DNA of 44,685 nt from SICB01 sp037132395 (GCA_037132395.1 JBAXPC010000001.1:1-44685); one strand, 5' to 3'. Counted from the stretch's first letter, positions 32,354 to 39,982 are shown. Numbers and translations: made by a program. The notes: generated from the sequence alone by a model not told the origin.

Positions 32354-34114
32354 TTAATTCCCACTGGGGGCTATCTGATAATACATAAATAACTGCCTGG
32401 CCACTTCAGCAAAAGCCGGTACAGTGGTTTTTTCGGCGAAGCCGTCGACCCGAGGATAGTTAACTCGCACGAGAATCACAAACCTAGGGTCCTCTACGGG
32501 TGCAAAACCTACGAAACTACCAATATTCTTGCTTTCCTCATAACCCGTACCGTCTGGCTTTGGTACCTGGGCAGTACCTGTTTTGCCTGCAATAGAATAT
32601 CCCGTGGTTCGGGCTGGCCAACCAGATCCGTGCTGGACGACTTGCTTCATCATTTCGGCTAGTTCTGCAGCCGATTGGCGACTCATGACATCGTTCCTAA
32701 TAACCGCTGGTTTGCTTAGTATGATCTCACCGCTAGCCTTGGTCTCTTTATCGACTATATAGGGTTTATACAGGGTTCCGCCGTTAGCGATAGCTGAGAC
32801 TGCATTAGCCAGCTGTAGATTGGTGACAGATATACCCTGACCGAAGCTCATATTGGCATAATCAACATTGTAGCCATCTGGCTTTTTTATAAATCCCTTA
32901 GCCTCGCCGGCTAGTTCAATTCCGGTCCGTTCACCAAAACCAAATTTTTTGATGTATTCAAAGAACACTTCCTTGCCTTTGCTTGTTATCTTATCGGGGT
33001 CGGTACCAAGCTGCTTGAGTACAAAGACAACGCCGGTATTGAGTGACTTTTGTATTACGTCGGTCATAGTAGAAATTCCGTACTTTTTATCATTAGCATT
33101 ATTAACTACGCGATCGTCTATTTTAGCTTCCCCGGTATCTTCGTACTTGGTGTCGGGCTTAACCTTCCCAGTATCAAGGCCAGCGGCCATGGTAATAACC
33201 TTAAAGCCCGATCCCGGCTCAAATTGGTTGGTAATATTGCTATTTATGAACTTGAAGTAGTCAGCTGCCGTGATGGCCTGATAGTTATTGGGGTCATAAC
33301 TAGGATAGTTAACCATGGCGCGGATTGCTCCTGTTTTAGGATCCATAACTATGATGCTGCCAGAGTCAGCCTGATTGCTTTTGACTGCAGTTTCGATAGC
33401 TGTAGCCGCCATTTGCTGGATATTGCGATCAATAGTCAAAACAAAATCACTTCCGTTCTCAGGTGTGATAATAGTATTTTCATTGGATGTAATCGGAACA
33501 CCGAGTGAATCTGTGATAGCCCTACTCACCCCGCCCTTGCCAGAAAGACTTGGATTTAAGAATTGTTCGATGCCATACTGCCCTGCTCCGTCTTGGTTTA
33601 CGTAGCCAGTTATGTGTGCGAATAGTTCGCCTTCGGGATAATTACGACCGTCTTGGGAATTAAGAATAATGCCTGGTAGCTTTAGGTTCTTTATTTCGAT
33701 AGCATCAGACGAGGAAAGTGACTTTTTAATGACTAAATATCTATTTTCTTTATTGCTAAGTTTTGTCTGTAAGTCGACGGTCTCTTCATTGGACAAGTAC
33801 CTACTGAGCTTATTAACTGTGTCAGATGGATCTTTGATAAACTTAGGGTCGGCCGCAAGCAAGAATAACTGCTGGTTTAGAGCTATAGGATAGACTGCAC
33901 CATTGCCATCATTGACGTATATCTGGCCTCTTCGCGCCGGTATATCAAATTTGCGCGACTGCTGGGCATTGGCTTTTTCTAGATATAATTTATTTTGAAA
34001 TACTTGTACAAATACCAGCTTTCCGAACATTATAAAACCAAAAATACCCATTAATATCATCAGATAAAAAATGCGCTTTGTTGGTGTTGGCTCTAGGATC
34101 TCGCTGTCTGGCAT
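32354..34114 (-). CDS. ftsI: Division transpeptidase FtsI (class B PBP)
   Basis: A 586-residue class B penicillin-binding protein. One N-terminal membrane helix (about 14-34) is followed by a pedestal with FDIPARRGQIYVNDG and the transpeptidase domain. Catalytic motifs are SGFK (in FEPGSGFKVITM, about residue 300), SxN-type SFGQGISVTNLQ nearby, and KTGTAQVP. It cross-links septal peptidoglycan together with FtsW. The Asn of the usual SxN is not obvious by eye. It starts 6 nt after ftsL with no clear ribosome site, so coupling to ftsL is likely. Confidence 0.9.
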   Translation of the reverse strand: MPDSEILEPTPTKRIFYLMILMGIFGFIMFGKLVFVQVFQNKLYLEKANAQQSRKFDIPARRGQIYVNDGNGAVYPIALNQQLFLLAADPKFIKDPSDTVNKLSRYLSNEETVDLQTKLSNKENRYLVIKKSLSSSDAIEIKNLKLPGIILNSQDGRNYPEGELFAHITGYVNQDGAGQYGIEQFLNPSLSGKGGVSRAITDSLGVPITSNENTIITPENGSDFVLTIDRNIQQMAATAIETAVKSNQADSGSIIVMDPKTGAIRAMVNYPSYDPNNYQAITAADYFKFINSNITNQFEPGSGFKVITMAAGLDTGKVKPDTKYEDTGEAKIDDRVVNNANDKKYGISTMTDVIQKSLNTGVVFVLKQLGTDPDKITSKGKEVFFEYIKKFGFGERTGIELAGEAKGFIKKPDGYNVDYANMSFGQGISVTNLQLANAVSAIANGGTLYKPYIVDKETKASGEIILSKPAVIRNDVMSRQSAAELAEMMKQVVQHGSGWPARTTGYSIAGKTGTAQVPKPDGTGYEESKNIGSFVGFAPVEDPRFVILVRVNYPRVDGFAEKTTVPAFAEVARQLFMYYQIAPSGN

Positions 34115-34120
34115 ATGAGC

Positions 34121-34447
34121 CTAATGAGCGGTGGCGTAAGAAACTGTTTTGACAGTTGATAGCTGAGCCGTCTGGGCAGCTTTTTTGGCCTCTGCAATCG
34201 ATTGTAAACGCGCCGCATCAATACTCAAGTTGTCTTTAGCAGTTTGCAGTTCGCCCTGTTTGTGCTCGAGATTTGATATTTTATAATTGAATGTTTGAGT
34301 TTTGGTCACCTGATTAAGATACATCAAACCCAACAATATCACTAGACCTATTAGCATCAAAGATGCCGACACTGGTCCGGTCTGAAACTTAATCTTGTTT
34401 TTGACGATGTTTTGGTTTTTTCGTAATGACATTGCTGCTGTGGACAT
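34121..34447 (-). CDS. ftsL: FtsL-like bitopic division protein
   Basis: A 108-residue protein with a basic cytoplasmic end (about 1-25), one membrane helix (about 26-46, ASLMLIGLVILLGLMYL), and a heptad-like helix after it (YKISNLEHKQGELQTAKDNL) that would form the FtsL-type coiled coil. FtsL sequences diverge widely; the call rests on topology, length and position between rsmH and ftsI. AGGAG stands 5 nt before the ATG. Upstream is a long A/C-rich leader (34460-34498 on the plus coordinates). Confidence 0.78.
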   Translation of the reverse strand: MSTAAMSLRKNQNIVKNKIKFQTGPVSASLMLIGLVILLGLMYLNQVTKTQTFNYKISNLEHKQGELQTAKDNLSIDAARLQSIAEAKKAAQTAQLSTVKTVSYATAH

Positions 34448-34459
34448 GAAGGCTCCTTA

Positions 34460-34498
34460 TTTGTTTTTATTTTTTTTGTTTTTGTTTTTGTTTTTTTT
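34460..34498 (-). repeat. (AAAAAC)-type tract in the ftsL leader
   Basis: In minus sense, runs of A interrupted by single C every six or so bases. Similar tracts occur at about 34588-34600, 35529-35550 and 35731-35756, each in a gap of the mraZ-rsmH-ftsL stretch. They leave the leaders unstructured and lie just upstream of ribosome sites in at least three cases. Confidence 0.6.
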
Positions 34499-34510
34499 GG
34501 TAACCTAAAA

Positions 34511-34576
34511 CTATTTAACTACTCGAACCTTAAGCTTTCGGGCTCGTGGGGATTGGTCTTTGACTACGATACTCAT
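34511..34576 (-). CDS. 21-aa miniprotein resembling the RsmH C-terminus
   Basis: A short ORF between rsmH and ftsL. ATG at 34576 has AGGAG 7 nt upstream and the stop is TAG at 34511-34513. The product starts MSIVVKDQSPRARKLKVRVV. The end of RsmH, encoded just upstream, is SIKDNNPRARSAKLRLVEKIN; the core PRAR-x-K-x-R-V is shared. It may be a duplicated rsmH 3' end that gained its own start, or an independent small basic protein. The good ribosome site favours translation. No function is proposed. Confidence 0.5.
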   Translation of the reverse strand: MSIVVKDQSPRARKLKVRVVK

Positions 34577-34599
34577 ATTCGGACTCCTTTTGTTTTTGT

Positions 34600-35496
34600 T
34601 TAGTTTATTTTTTCGACGAGACGGAGTTTTGCACTCCGGGCTCGTGGGTTGTTATCTTTGATTGATCCCTTGATAGGCTTTTTATTAACTAGCCTATAGT
34701 TTGGTGAACTTATTTCACTACCAGTTACTAGGTCTTTGATACCTGTAGTAATTTCTTTGAAATACTGTTTTACTATTCTGTCTTCAAGGCTATGAAAGCT
34801 GATGACAGCTAGACGACCATTCTTTTTAAGGTTTGCGGTGGCTAGTGGTAATGTCTTCAGAAGATTTGCTAGCTCTTGATTGACTTCAATGCGTATGGCC
34901 TGGAAGGTCTTGGTGGCTGGGTTTATTTTTGAATTGCCCGGCAAGACGCCAGAGACGATCGATGCTAGCTGTTTGGTGGTTTTGACTGGCTCTAGCTGAC
35001 GCTCGGCGACTATCGCTGAGGCGATTCGCCTGGACCTAGTTTCTTCACCGTAGCGGTATATGACACTAGCAAGGTCTTCCTCGGAATACTGGTTTACGAC
35101 CATCTCTGCAGTAAGCTCTTGGTCTTGGTTCATACGCATATCTAGATTAGCCTCTTGGCTAAAACTAAATCCGCGATTGGCTTGGTCGAGCTGCGGAGAT
35201 GAAACTCCAATATCCATCAGCACCTTATCTACCCTTCCGACACTATCCCAGTCGATATCTGCAAAATTGCTATGTATATATTCTACATTTGAGCTATTTG
35301 AAAACTTATTTTTAAGTTCCTCAATTGCTTCGATGTCTGTATCGACTAGTATTAATCGTCCGGCCGGACCGATGAGGCCGAGGATCTTCTCGGAGTGCCC
35401 ACCGTACCCGGCTGTCATGTCTATGACCGTCTCGCCACTTTTAAGATTTAGCAGCTCGATGGTTTGCTCTAGTAATACTGGTTTGTGTAATTTCAT
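34600..35496 (-). CDS. rsmH: 16S rRNA (cytosine1402-N4)-methyltransferase RsmH
   Basis: A 298-residue SAM-dependent enzyme that methylates C1402 in the 16S decoding site. HKPVLLEQTIELLNL opens the protein; VIDMTAGYGGHSEKIL is the SAM motif; MDIGVSSPQLD, RGFSFSQEANLDMRM, AIRIEVNQELANL and AVISFHSLEDRIVKQYF follow; the C-terminus is NPRARSAKLRLVEK. An upstream GTG would add four residues, but AGGTGA then fits the ATG at 35496 as ribosome site. First large gene after mraZ in the cluster. Confidence 0.93.
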   Translation of the reverse strand: MKLHKPVLLEQTIELLNLKSGETVIDMTAGYGGHSEKILGLIGPAGRLILVDTDIEAIEELKNKFSNSSNVEYIHSNFADIDWDSVGRVDKVLMDIGVSSPQLDQANRGFSFSQEANLDMRMNQDQELTAEMVVNQYSEEDLASVIYRYGEETRSRRIASAIVAERQLEPVKTTKQLASIVSGVLPGNSKINPATKTFQAIRIEVNQELANLLKTLPLATANLKKNGRLAVISFHSLEDRIVKQYFKEITTGIKDLVTGSEISSPNYRLVNKKPIKGSIKDNNPRARSAKLRLVEKIN

Positions 35497-35504
35497 TGTC
35501 AAGG

Positions 35505-35660
35505 TCACCTATTTAGCAGCCAGTTATTGGTTTTTGTTTTTGTTTTTTGGTTAAAGGGCTCAAGGCTTTTGGCGCTTGAACCGCTATGTGGTAAGGACTT
35601 TAATGAGTCCTTATTGAGTGTGTGAGATAGTTTGTGAGGTGGAGTTTTATATTGTTTCAT
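35505..35660 (-). CDS. Possible 51-aa ORF between mraZ and rsmH
   Basis: ATG at 35660 to TGA at 35505-35507, the stop lying inside the rsmH ribosome site (AGGTGA). The product is basic and polar (starts MKQYKTPPHKLSH; later NQKTKTKTNN where the A/C-rich tract is read). There is no Shine-Dalgarno upstream and an in-frame stop 9 nt before the ATG. Its nucleotide sequence also contains hairpin 35593-35612 (AAGGACT/AGTCCTT). It may equally be an untranslated leader of rsmH. Otherwise the 293-nt mraZ-rsmH gap shows only A/C-rich tracts. Confidence 0.22.
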   Translation of the reverse strand: MKQYKTPPHKLSHTLNKDSLKSLPHSGSSAKSLEPFNQKTKTKTNNWLLNR

Positions 35661-35789
35661 AAGATGCTAGGGTCTTTATTTAAGCGTCACCCTCCAGAAA
35701 CGCTTACTGACTGCCAAATAGTTAACTTTGTGTTTTGATTTTTATTTTTGTTTTTAAGGATCCGGCTATTATAAGTCCATCGGATAGCT

Positions 35790-36140
35790 TTACTTTGGTG
35801 CGATTCGCCAGTATTTGCCGGCGCGAACCAACACAACTGCGCGAGCATTGCTAAGTAAAGCCATTTGGTGGGCTTCTAATGTAACTCTCCCCTGCTTGGA
35901 ATCAAGCTTAGAAATAGATTTGCCTATTCTGAATTTAACATTCAAATCGGCGATCGATTCATCTAGAATGTCGCCTGATAGTGCGGTTTCCATTTCGCTG
36001 TCCCAAACCGTCTTGGAGTAAAGGTGCAGGTATTGGCCGAAGCCCTGGGTAACTACTACTTCGTTTCCTAATTCGCTTTGCAATTCGCTAGGAATTGTAA
36101 GCCTATTTTTGTCGTCTAGTTTTCTTTCGAAGTAATCCAT
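35790..36140 (-). CDS. mraZ: Transcriptional regulator MraZ
   Basis: A 116-residue protein of two AbrB-like halves, beginning MDYFERKLDDKNRLTIPSEL with the DxK-x-R motif, repeated later as ISKLDSKQGRVTLEAHQ. MraZ forms rings and represses its own division-cluster promoter. A GTG seven codons upstream (36161) is in frame, but that stretch is part of a repeated TACCCAC box, so the ATG at 36140 is preferred; only AGAGAAA resembles a ribosome site. First gene of the cluster, divergent from the VIT1-like gene. Confidence 0.9.
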   Translation of the reverse strand: MDYFERKLDDKNRLTIPSELQSELGNEVVVTQGFGQYLHLYSKTVWDSEMETALSGDILDESIADLNVKFRIGKSISKLDSKQGRVTLEAHQMALLSNARAVVLVRAGKYWRIAPK

Positions 36141-36154
36141 TGTTTCTCTTTTGT

Positions 36155-36286
36155 TACCCACTTTTACCCACTGGAACTATTGTACTACTCCTTACTACCC
36201 ACTGTAAAGGGTTTTTAGATACTTTTTTATATGCTAAATACCATACTTTATATGCTTAATATACGAACAAAATACGAATTACCCAC
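36155..36286 (-). promoter_or_regulatory. mraZ promoter with four MraZ-type boxes
   Basis: Minus-strand promoter TTTACA (36203-36208), 18-nt spacer, TACAAT (36179-36184). GTGGGTA (plus TACCCAC) occurs at 36155, 36165, 36196 and 36280. The first two are exactly 10 bp apart just downstream of the expected start, the third is in the spacer next to the -35. Repeated TGGG boxes at 10-bp steps are the known MraZ site, so autorepression is expected. Confidence 0.8.
36226..36261. repeat. 15-bp direct repeat, 21 bp apart
   Basis: TTTATATGCTAAATA (36226-36240) and TTTATATGCTTAATA (36247-36261) differ at one base and are spaced by two helical turns. They lie in the AT-rich divergent region between mraZ and the VIT1-like gene. 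Confidence 0.6.
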
Positions 36287-36296
36287 TTAAAATGTT

Positions 36297-36311
36297 TGCT
36301 ATAATAGTTTT
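36297..36311 (+). promoter_or_regulatory. Leaderless extended -10 promoter of the VIT1-like gene
   Basis: TGC-TATAAT (TATAAT at 36300-36305) is 6 nt from the ATG at 36312, with no ribosome site. A TACCCAC box (36280-36286) lies directly upstream. Confidence 0.65.
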
Positions 36312-36809
36312 ATGAGACACTTAAAAAAGATTCAACCAGACTACATTCATAGTGCATTTTTCGGAGTTGAAGACAGCTTGATATCGACTACAGGCGCACT
36401 GGCAGGTATCGCCATTGGGTCAGGCAACAGGTCCGTTATACTGCTCACTGCCCTTGTTATTATTGCTGTCGAATCGACCTCGATGGGAGCCAGCGAGTTT
36501 ATTAGTGAAGAAACTGAGGAGGAAATAGAGAAACTAAAACTCCCCGCTAACCCAAAGATTAGCGGGTTACTGATATTTTTATCGTATGTCGTAGCAGGCT
36601 TAGTGCCTTTGGCTCCTTACTTATTCCTCGCTCCGGCGCAGGCCATACCAATAAGCGTTATGCTCGCTCTAGTCGGTCTTACTATACTGGGCATAGTTAA
36701 GGGTAAGCTAACAAAACTAAATCCCCTGAAGTCAGCGCTTGAAGTTCTAGTAATTGGTGGGATAGCTACATCAATCGGAATTGTGGTTGGAATAGTCTTT
36801 AAAGTCTAG
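36312..36809 (+). CDS. VIT1/CCC1-family metal transporter-like protein
   Basis: A 165-residue membrane protein with about five hydrophobic segments. FFGVEDSLISTTGALAGIAIGSG matches the first helix signature of the VIT1/CCC1 family (usually FGVNDGLVS), including the metal-path Asp. ESTSMGASEFISEETEEEIEKLK matches the second helix and the start of the cytosolic metal-binding loop. That loop is much shortened here, so the protein is smaller than iron/manganese VIT transporters (about 230). Probably divalent-metal efflux or storage; the metal is not evident. It is divergent from mraZ and ends 1 nt before the convergent glyS stop. Confidence 0.75.
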   Translation: MRHLKKIQPDYIHSAFFGVEDSLISTTGALAGIAIGSGNRSVILLTALVIIAVESTSMGASEFISEETEEEIEKLKLPANPKISGLLIFLSYVVAGLVPLAPYLFLAPAQAIPISVMLALVGLTILGIVKGKLTKLNPLKSALEVLVIGGIATSIGIVVGIVFKV

Positions 36810-36810
36810 C

Positions 36811-38175
36811 CTAGAGGCCGAGTTTGTCGTCTAGGTAGGCTTTGAGGTCGGCCAGTTTGATGCGATCCTGTTTCATTGTGTCGCGTTCGCGTACTGTAAC
36901 GGCTTTGTCTTCGAGGCTTTCAAAATCGACAGTCACACAATATGGTGTGCCGATCTCGTCTTGGCGGCGGTAACGCTTACCGATAGATTGGGTTTCGTCA
37001 TACTCGACATTATAGTTACCCGCTACTGTATCGAACACTTCATTGGCCAACTTGGACAGCTCAGGTTTTTTACTAAGTGGCAGTACAGCTACTTTTACAG
37101 GAGCAATCTCTGGTGCGAAGCGCATTACGATACGCTCCTCGCCGTTAACTTCTTCCTTATCATAAGCGTCGAGCATAACAGCCATTAATAGTCTCTCGAC
37201 TCCGACTGATGGCTCTATCACATAAGGCAAAAAGCGCTCGCCAGAAGCCTCATCAAAATAAGACAGGTCTTTGCCGCTCTCTTTAGAGTGCGCCTTCAGG
37301 TCGTAATCGGTACGATTAGCTATGCCGTAGAGCTCTTTGAATCCGAATGGGTACTGGTATTGGATATCGACGCTTGACTCGGCATAGTGTGCCCTCTCAT
37401 CATCGGCATGGTCGTGATACTGAAGATTTTCCTGGCTTAGTCCGAGACTTAGTAGCCATTCCATCGCGGCCACTTTGGAGGCTTCGTATTGGTCTTTGGC
37501 TTGGTCGGGGTGGGTGAATACTTCTAGTTCCATTTGGCTGAACTCGCGTAGCCTAAAAATAAAATCACCAGGCGTTATTTCGTTCCTAAAAGCCTTACCT
37601 ATTTGAGCGATACCGAATGGTAGTTTTTTACGGGTAGTCTCGCGAACATTTTCGTACTGTGAAAAAATACCGCCAGCTGTTTCGGGCCTGAGATATGCTT
37701 CATTGGAGGCATCTTGCACTGGTCCGACCGAAGTTTTGAACATCATCTGGAAGGTTCTGGAGGGCGTAAATGAGTCTTTGGCATCACAACTTGGGCAAGC
37801 TAGCTCTTCTAGTTTTTCATCGAGCTTTTTGAGGTCATTAGTATCAACTCCTGCAAGGTGATCAGCTCTAAAACGATGTTGACACTGCTTGCAATCTACC
37901 ATTGGGTCGACAAAGGTTTCGATGTGGCCACTAGCCTTCCAGAGTTTTGGGTTTTGAATGATGGCAGTATTAATACCAACAACATTGGATTTTTTATATA
38001 CAAAATTCTTCCACCAACTTGATTTGATATTGTCTGCCAACTCTGATCCGTATGGTCCGAGGTCCCAAAATCCCGCTAAGCCACCGTAGATGTCTGACGC
38101 TTGAAACACAAAGCCGCGCCTCTTGGCATAGCTTGTTAACTCTTCCATCGATAATTTGTTTTTTGATTTATTCAT
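36811..38175 (-). CDS. glyS: Glycyl-tRNA synthetase (alpha2 type)
   Basis: A 454-residue class II synthetase of the single-chain alpha2 type, not the bacterial alpha/beta tetramer. MEELTSYAKRRGFVFQASDIYGGLAGFWDLGPYG is the N-terminal signature; RPETAGGIFSQYENV, FGIAQIGKAFRNEITPGDFIFRLREFSQMELEVF (motif 2) and EPSVGVERLLMAVML (motif 3) follow, with an anticodon-binding domain at the end. CKQC and CPSC form a likely zinc site. Two ATGs are in frame. The first (38181) directly abuts a TATAAT box, so the second, 6 nt from that box, is preferred. Confidence 0.92.
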   Translation of the reverse strand: MNKSKNKLSMEELTSYAKRRGFVFQASDIYGGLAGFWDLGPYGSELADNIKSSWWKNFVYKKSNVVGINTAIIQNPKLWKASGHIETFVDPMVDCKQCQHRFRADHLAGVDTNDLKKLDEKLEELACPSCDAKDSFTPSRTFQMMFKTSVGPVQDASNEAYLRPETAGGIFSQYENVRETTRKKLPFGIAQIGKAFRNEITPGDFIFRLREFSQMELEVFTHPDQAKDQYEASKVAAMEWLLSLGLSQENLQYHDHADDERAHYAESSVDIQYQYPFGFKELYGIANRTDYDLKAHSKESGKDLSYFDEASGERFLPYVIEPSVGVERLLMAVMLDAYDKEEVNGEERIVMRFAPEIAPVKVAVLPLSKKPELSKLANEVFDTVAGNYNVEYDETQSIGKRYRRQDEIGTPYCVTVDFESLEDKAVTVRERDTMKQDRIKLADLKAYLDDKLGL

Positions 38176-38187
38176 GACCATATTATA
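38176..38187 (-). promoter_or_regulatory. Leaderless promoter of glyS
   Basis: Minus-strand TATAAT at 38182-38187, 6 nt before the ATG at 38175, in the 18-nt gap after recO. Confidence 0.6.
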
Positions 38188-38193
38188 CCTCAG

Positions 38194-38931
38194 CTAAACA
38201 CTGCCATGCAAAAGATTTGTGCTCTCAGACATAACTTTTACACTTTTTATTTTGCGCTCTAGGTTGTACTGCAAATAATCAATGACTAGATTTAACGATT
38301 TGCCAAGTACTAAACTGCTAACGCTTAGCCGCAAAACGGTTGTTTTGGGGTGTGACATGCAAATCTTCCAAAGCTTGGCGACATCCATATCGATAACCGA
38401 GCTTGTAGCGCCCACTTTAGAATTACTTAGGCTTCCTTCTGAAAAGTTTAAATAACAGCTTCTCGAGCCTTCTTGCCACTGAATATCGGGCGCTATGCCA
38501 GAGGTCTGCATGATGCCAATTAGCCCGTAGTTGAGTAGCAGCGCAGTTTTACTATTGGTAGCGATATCAATTAGGCTCTCGCGGTAGCTTCGATATAGCT
38601 TTTGGTTTGGCATCTGTTCGGCAGTCAACAGGGCTACTACCTCGGTCAGCAACAAGGCGCTGATATTGATTTCAAGAGACTTGGCCGAGAATAAGTTTTG
38701 ACCGATTGCTCTGGCACCTACTACGGTCGGTAGTTTTGATGTGCCCAGAACCTGAAACTTGCTCTCTACCAATGGCTCCATGTGTGATTGTAATTTTGCT
38801 GTGGGTTTTTTGATTCCCTTAGCAATAAAACTTGTTTTACCCTGCTCCTCACTAAAGACAGTGATGATCTTGTCGGCGTCTTTAAGGCTTTTTCTGCCAA
38901 CAATAAACCCTGTCAGCTCAACTTGCTTCAT
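38194..38931 (-). CDS. recO: DNA repair protein RecO
   Basis: A 245-residue protein of usual length. The N-terminal OB fold is clear: TGFIVGRKSLKDADKIITVFSEEQGKTSFIAKGIKKP, then LQSHMEPL. The helical C-terminal domain lacks the four-cysteine zinc site of many RecO proteins (only one Cys, in RSCYLNF, is visible), as in several other lineages. It helps RecA loading at gaps with RecR. It overlaps the preceding receiver gene by 4 nt (ATGA), so the two are cotranslated. Confidence 0.9.
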   Translation of the reverse strand: MKQVELTGFIVGRKSLKDADKIITVFSEEQGKTSFIAKGIKKPTAKLQSHMEPLVESKFQVLGTSKLPTVVGARAIGQNLFSAKSLEINISALLLTEVVALLTAEQMPNQKLYRSYRESLIDIATNSKTALLLNYGLIGIMQTSGIAPDIQWQEGSRSCYLNFSEGSLSNSKVGATSSVIDMDVAKLWKICMSHPKTTVLRLSVSSLVLGKSLNLVIDYLQYNLERKIKSVKVMSESTNLLHGSV

Positions 38932-39311
38932 TTTTGCCCGCTATATAGCTTTACCAGATCCACGAACTGGGCAATCGAGAATTGGCTCTTAGTATAAATG
39001 CCGACAATATTTAGCCCAACCATCAGTTCTTTATTCATATTTAACTCATCGGTATTGAGGCCGGTAACAATCATGACTGAAAACCTATCACCGCCTGGCT
39101 GCCGTCTGAGGGTCTTCAGGAGTTCGAAGCCATTCTTTTGTCCTAACATGATATCGAGTACTATTAGGGTATGCTGGCGAGGCTTAAACTTTGCCAGGGC
39201 TTCAAAAAAATCTCTAGCTATAACCGACCTAATACCTTCGGCCTTAAGTGACTGATGGTAGACTTCTGCTAGCAAACTATCGTCTTCTACTATGAGTACG
39301 GACTGCTTCAT
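38928..39311 (-). CDS. Receiver-only response regulator, 127 aa
   Basis: A stand-alone receiver domain. VLIVEDDSLLAEVYHQSL opens the protein with E9/D10/D11; the phospho-acceptor is D53 (VLDIMLG); T83 and K108 complete the active site. No output domain or tail. It follows, after 1 nt, a gene for a degenerate kinase-like protein and is coupled to recO by a 4-nt overlap. Its phosphodonor may be that neighbour or another kinase such as the one at 10835; neither can be decided here. Confidence 0.87.
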   Translation of the reverse strand: MKQSVLIVEDDSLLAEVYHQSLKAEGIRSVIARDFFEALAKFKPRQHTLIVLDIMLGQKNGFELLKTLRRQPGGDRFSVMIVTGLNTDELNMNKELMVGLNIVGIYTKSQFSIAQFVDLVKLYSGQK

Positions 39312-39312
39312 G

Positions 39313-39933
39313 CTACTTATTGTACAGAAGTGGAATCTGATTAGACAGCTGCATTCTTATAAACACAACTCTTTGGCCTTGATAATTCACAAACCTGATA
39401 CTCCCTCCATAGGTCTTGATTAATTTATCTACAAAATCAACCACATCCTTCAGGAATTGGTTGGTACTAAGGGCTTTAGAGCCAGCTATTCGGACCGTCA
39501 CATAGTCGCCTCTTCGGCGTAATCCGATACTGAGGTCCTTGGAGTGGAGATCTTCGAGGATGATGATATCGAGGATGATCCTGATTATCGATGATATGGC
39601 CCTAACCTCGCCCATGACATCGACGAGAGGCTTAACTCTGTCAGTGCGAATCCGCACCGTGACTCCCTGAAATGATGATTCTGCCAGAGCAATAGCTTCG
39701 ACTAGGTTGGCTGTTCGGGCACTAAAATCGCCTATTTGTCTGCTAATAAACAGTAGCTGGCTCAATAGGTCAATATTGATCTTGTTACGCTTAACTAATA
39801 TTTTCAGAAGCCTCGGAGCTTTGGTTTTGGTTTTGCTTTGACCGAGAGCATCTTCGATTATGAGTTGGTCAGAGGCTATCCTACCGACTAGTTCGGAGAG
39901 GATAAAATTAAAGTAGTCGTAATCAAATAGCAT
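39313..39933 (-). CDS. Degenerate histidine-kinase-like protein, 206 aa
   Basis: A soluble protein. The first half is helical (FNFILSELVGRIASDQLIIEDALG, then LLSQLLFISRQIGDFSARTANLV), comparable with a dimerisation helix pair, but no H-E/D-x-x phospho-acceptor motif is seen. The second half resembles an ATPase lid-less domain: VRAISSIIRIILDIIILED, YVTVRIAGSK, then KTYGGSIRFVNYQGQRVVFIRMQL, like the terminal GG-x-I-x-V strand pair of HATPase domains. The Asn of the N box and glycines of the G boxes are missing. The ATG at 39933 is chosen because TATGCT lies 6 nt before it. Adjacent to a receiver gene, so possibly a regulator or pseudokinase of that receiver. Confidence 0.6.
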   Translation of the reverse strand: MLFDYDYFNFILSELVGRIASDQLIIEDALGQSKTKTKAPRLLKILVKRNKINIDLLSQLLFISRQIGDFSARTANLVEAIALAESSFQGVTVRIRTDRVKPLVDVMGEVRAISSIIRIILDIIILEDLHSKDLSIGLRRRGDYVTVRIAGSKALSTNQFLKDVVDFVDKLIKTYGGSIRFVNYQGQRVVFIRMQLSNQIPLLYNK

Positions 39934-39945
39934 GAGCCTAGCATA
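39934..39945 (-). promoter_or_regulatory. Leaderless promoter of the kinase-like gene
   Basis: Minus-strand TATGCT at 39940-39945, 6 nt before the ATG at 39933; no ribosome site. Confidence 0.45.
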
Positions 39946-39982
39946 GCTTTTGTGTGACCTATAGAGCAAGCGTAAGCTTTTA

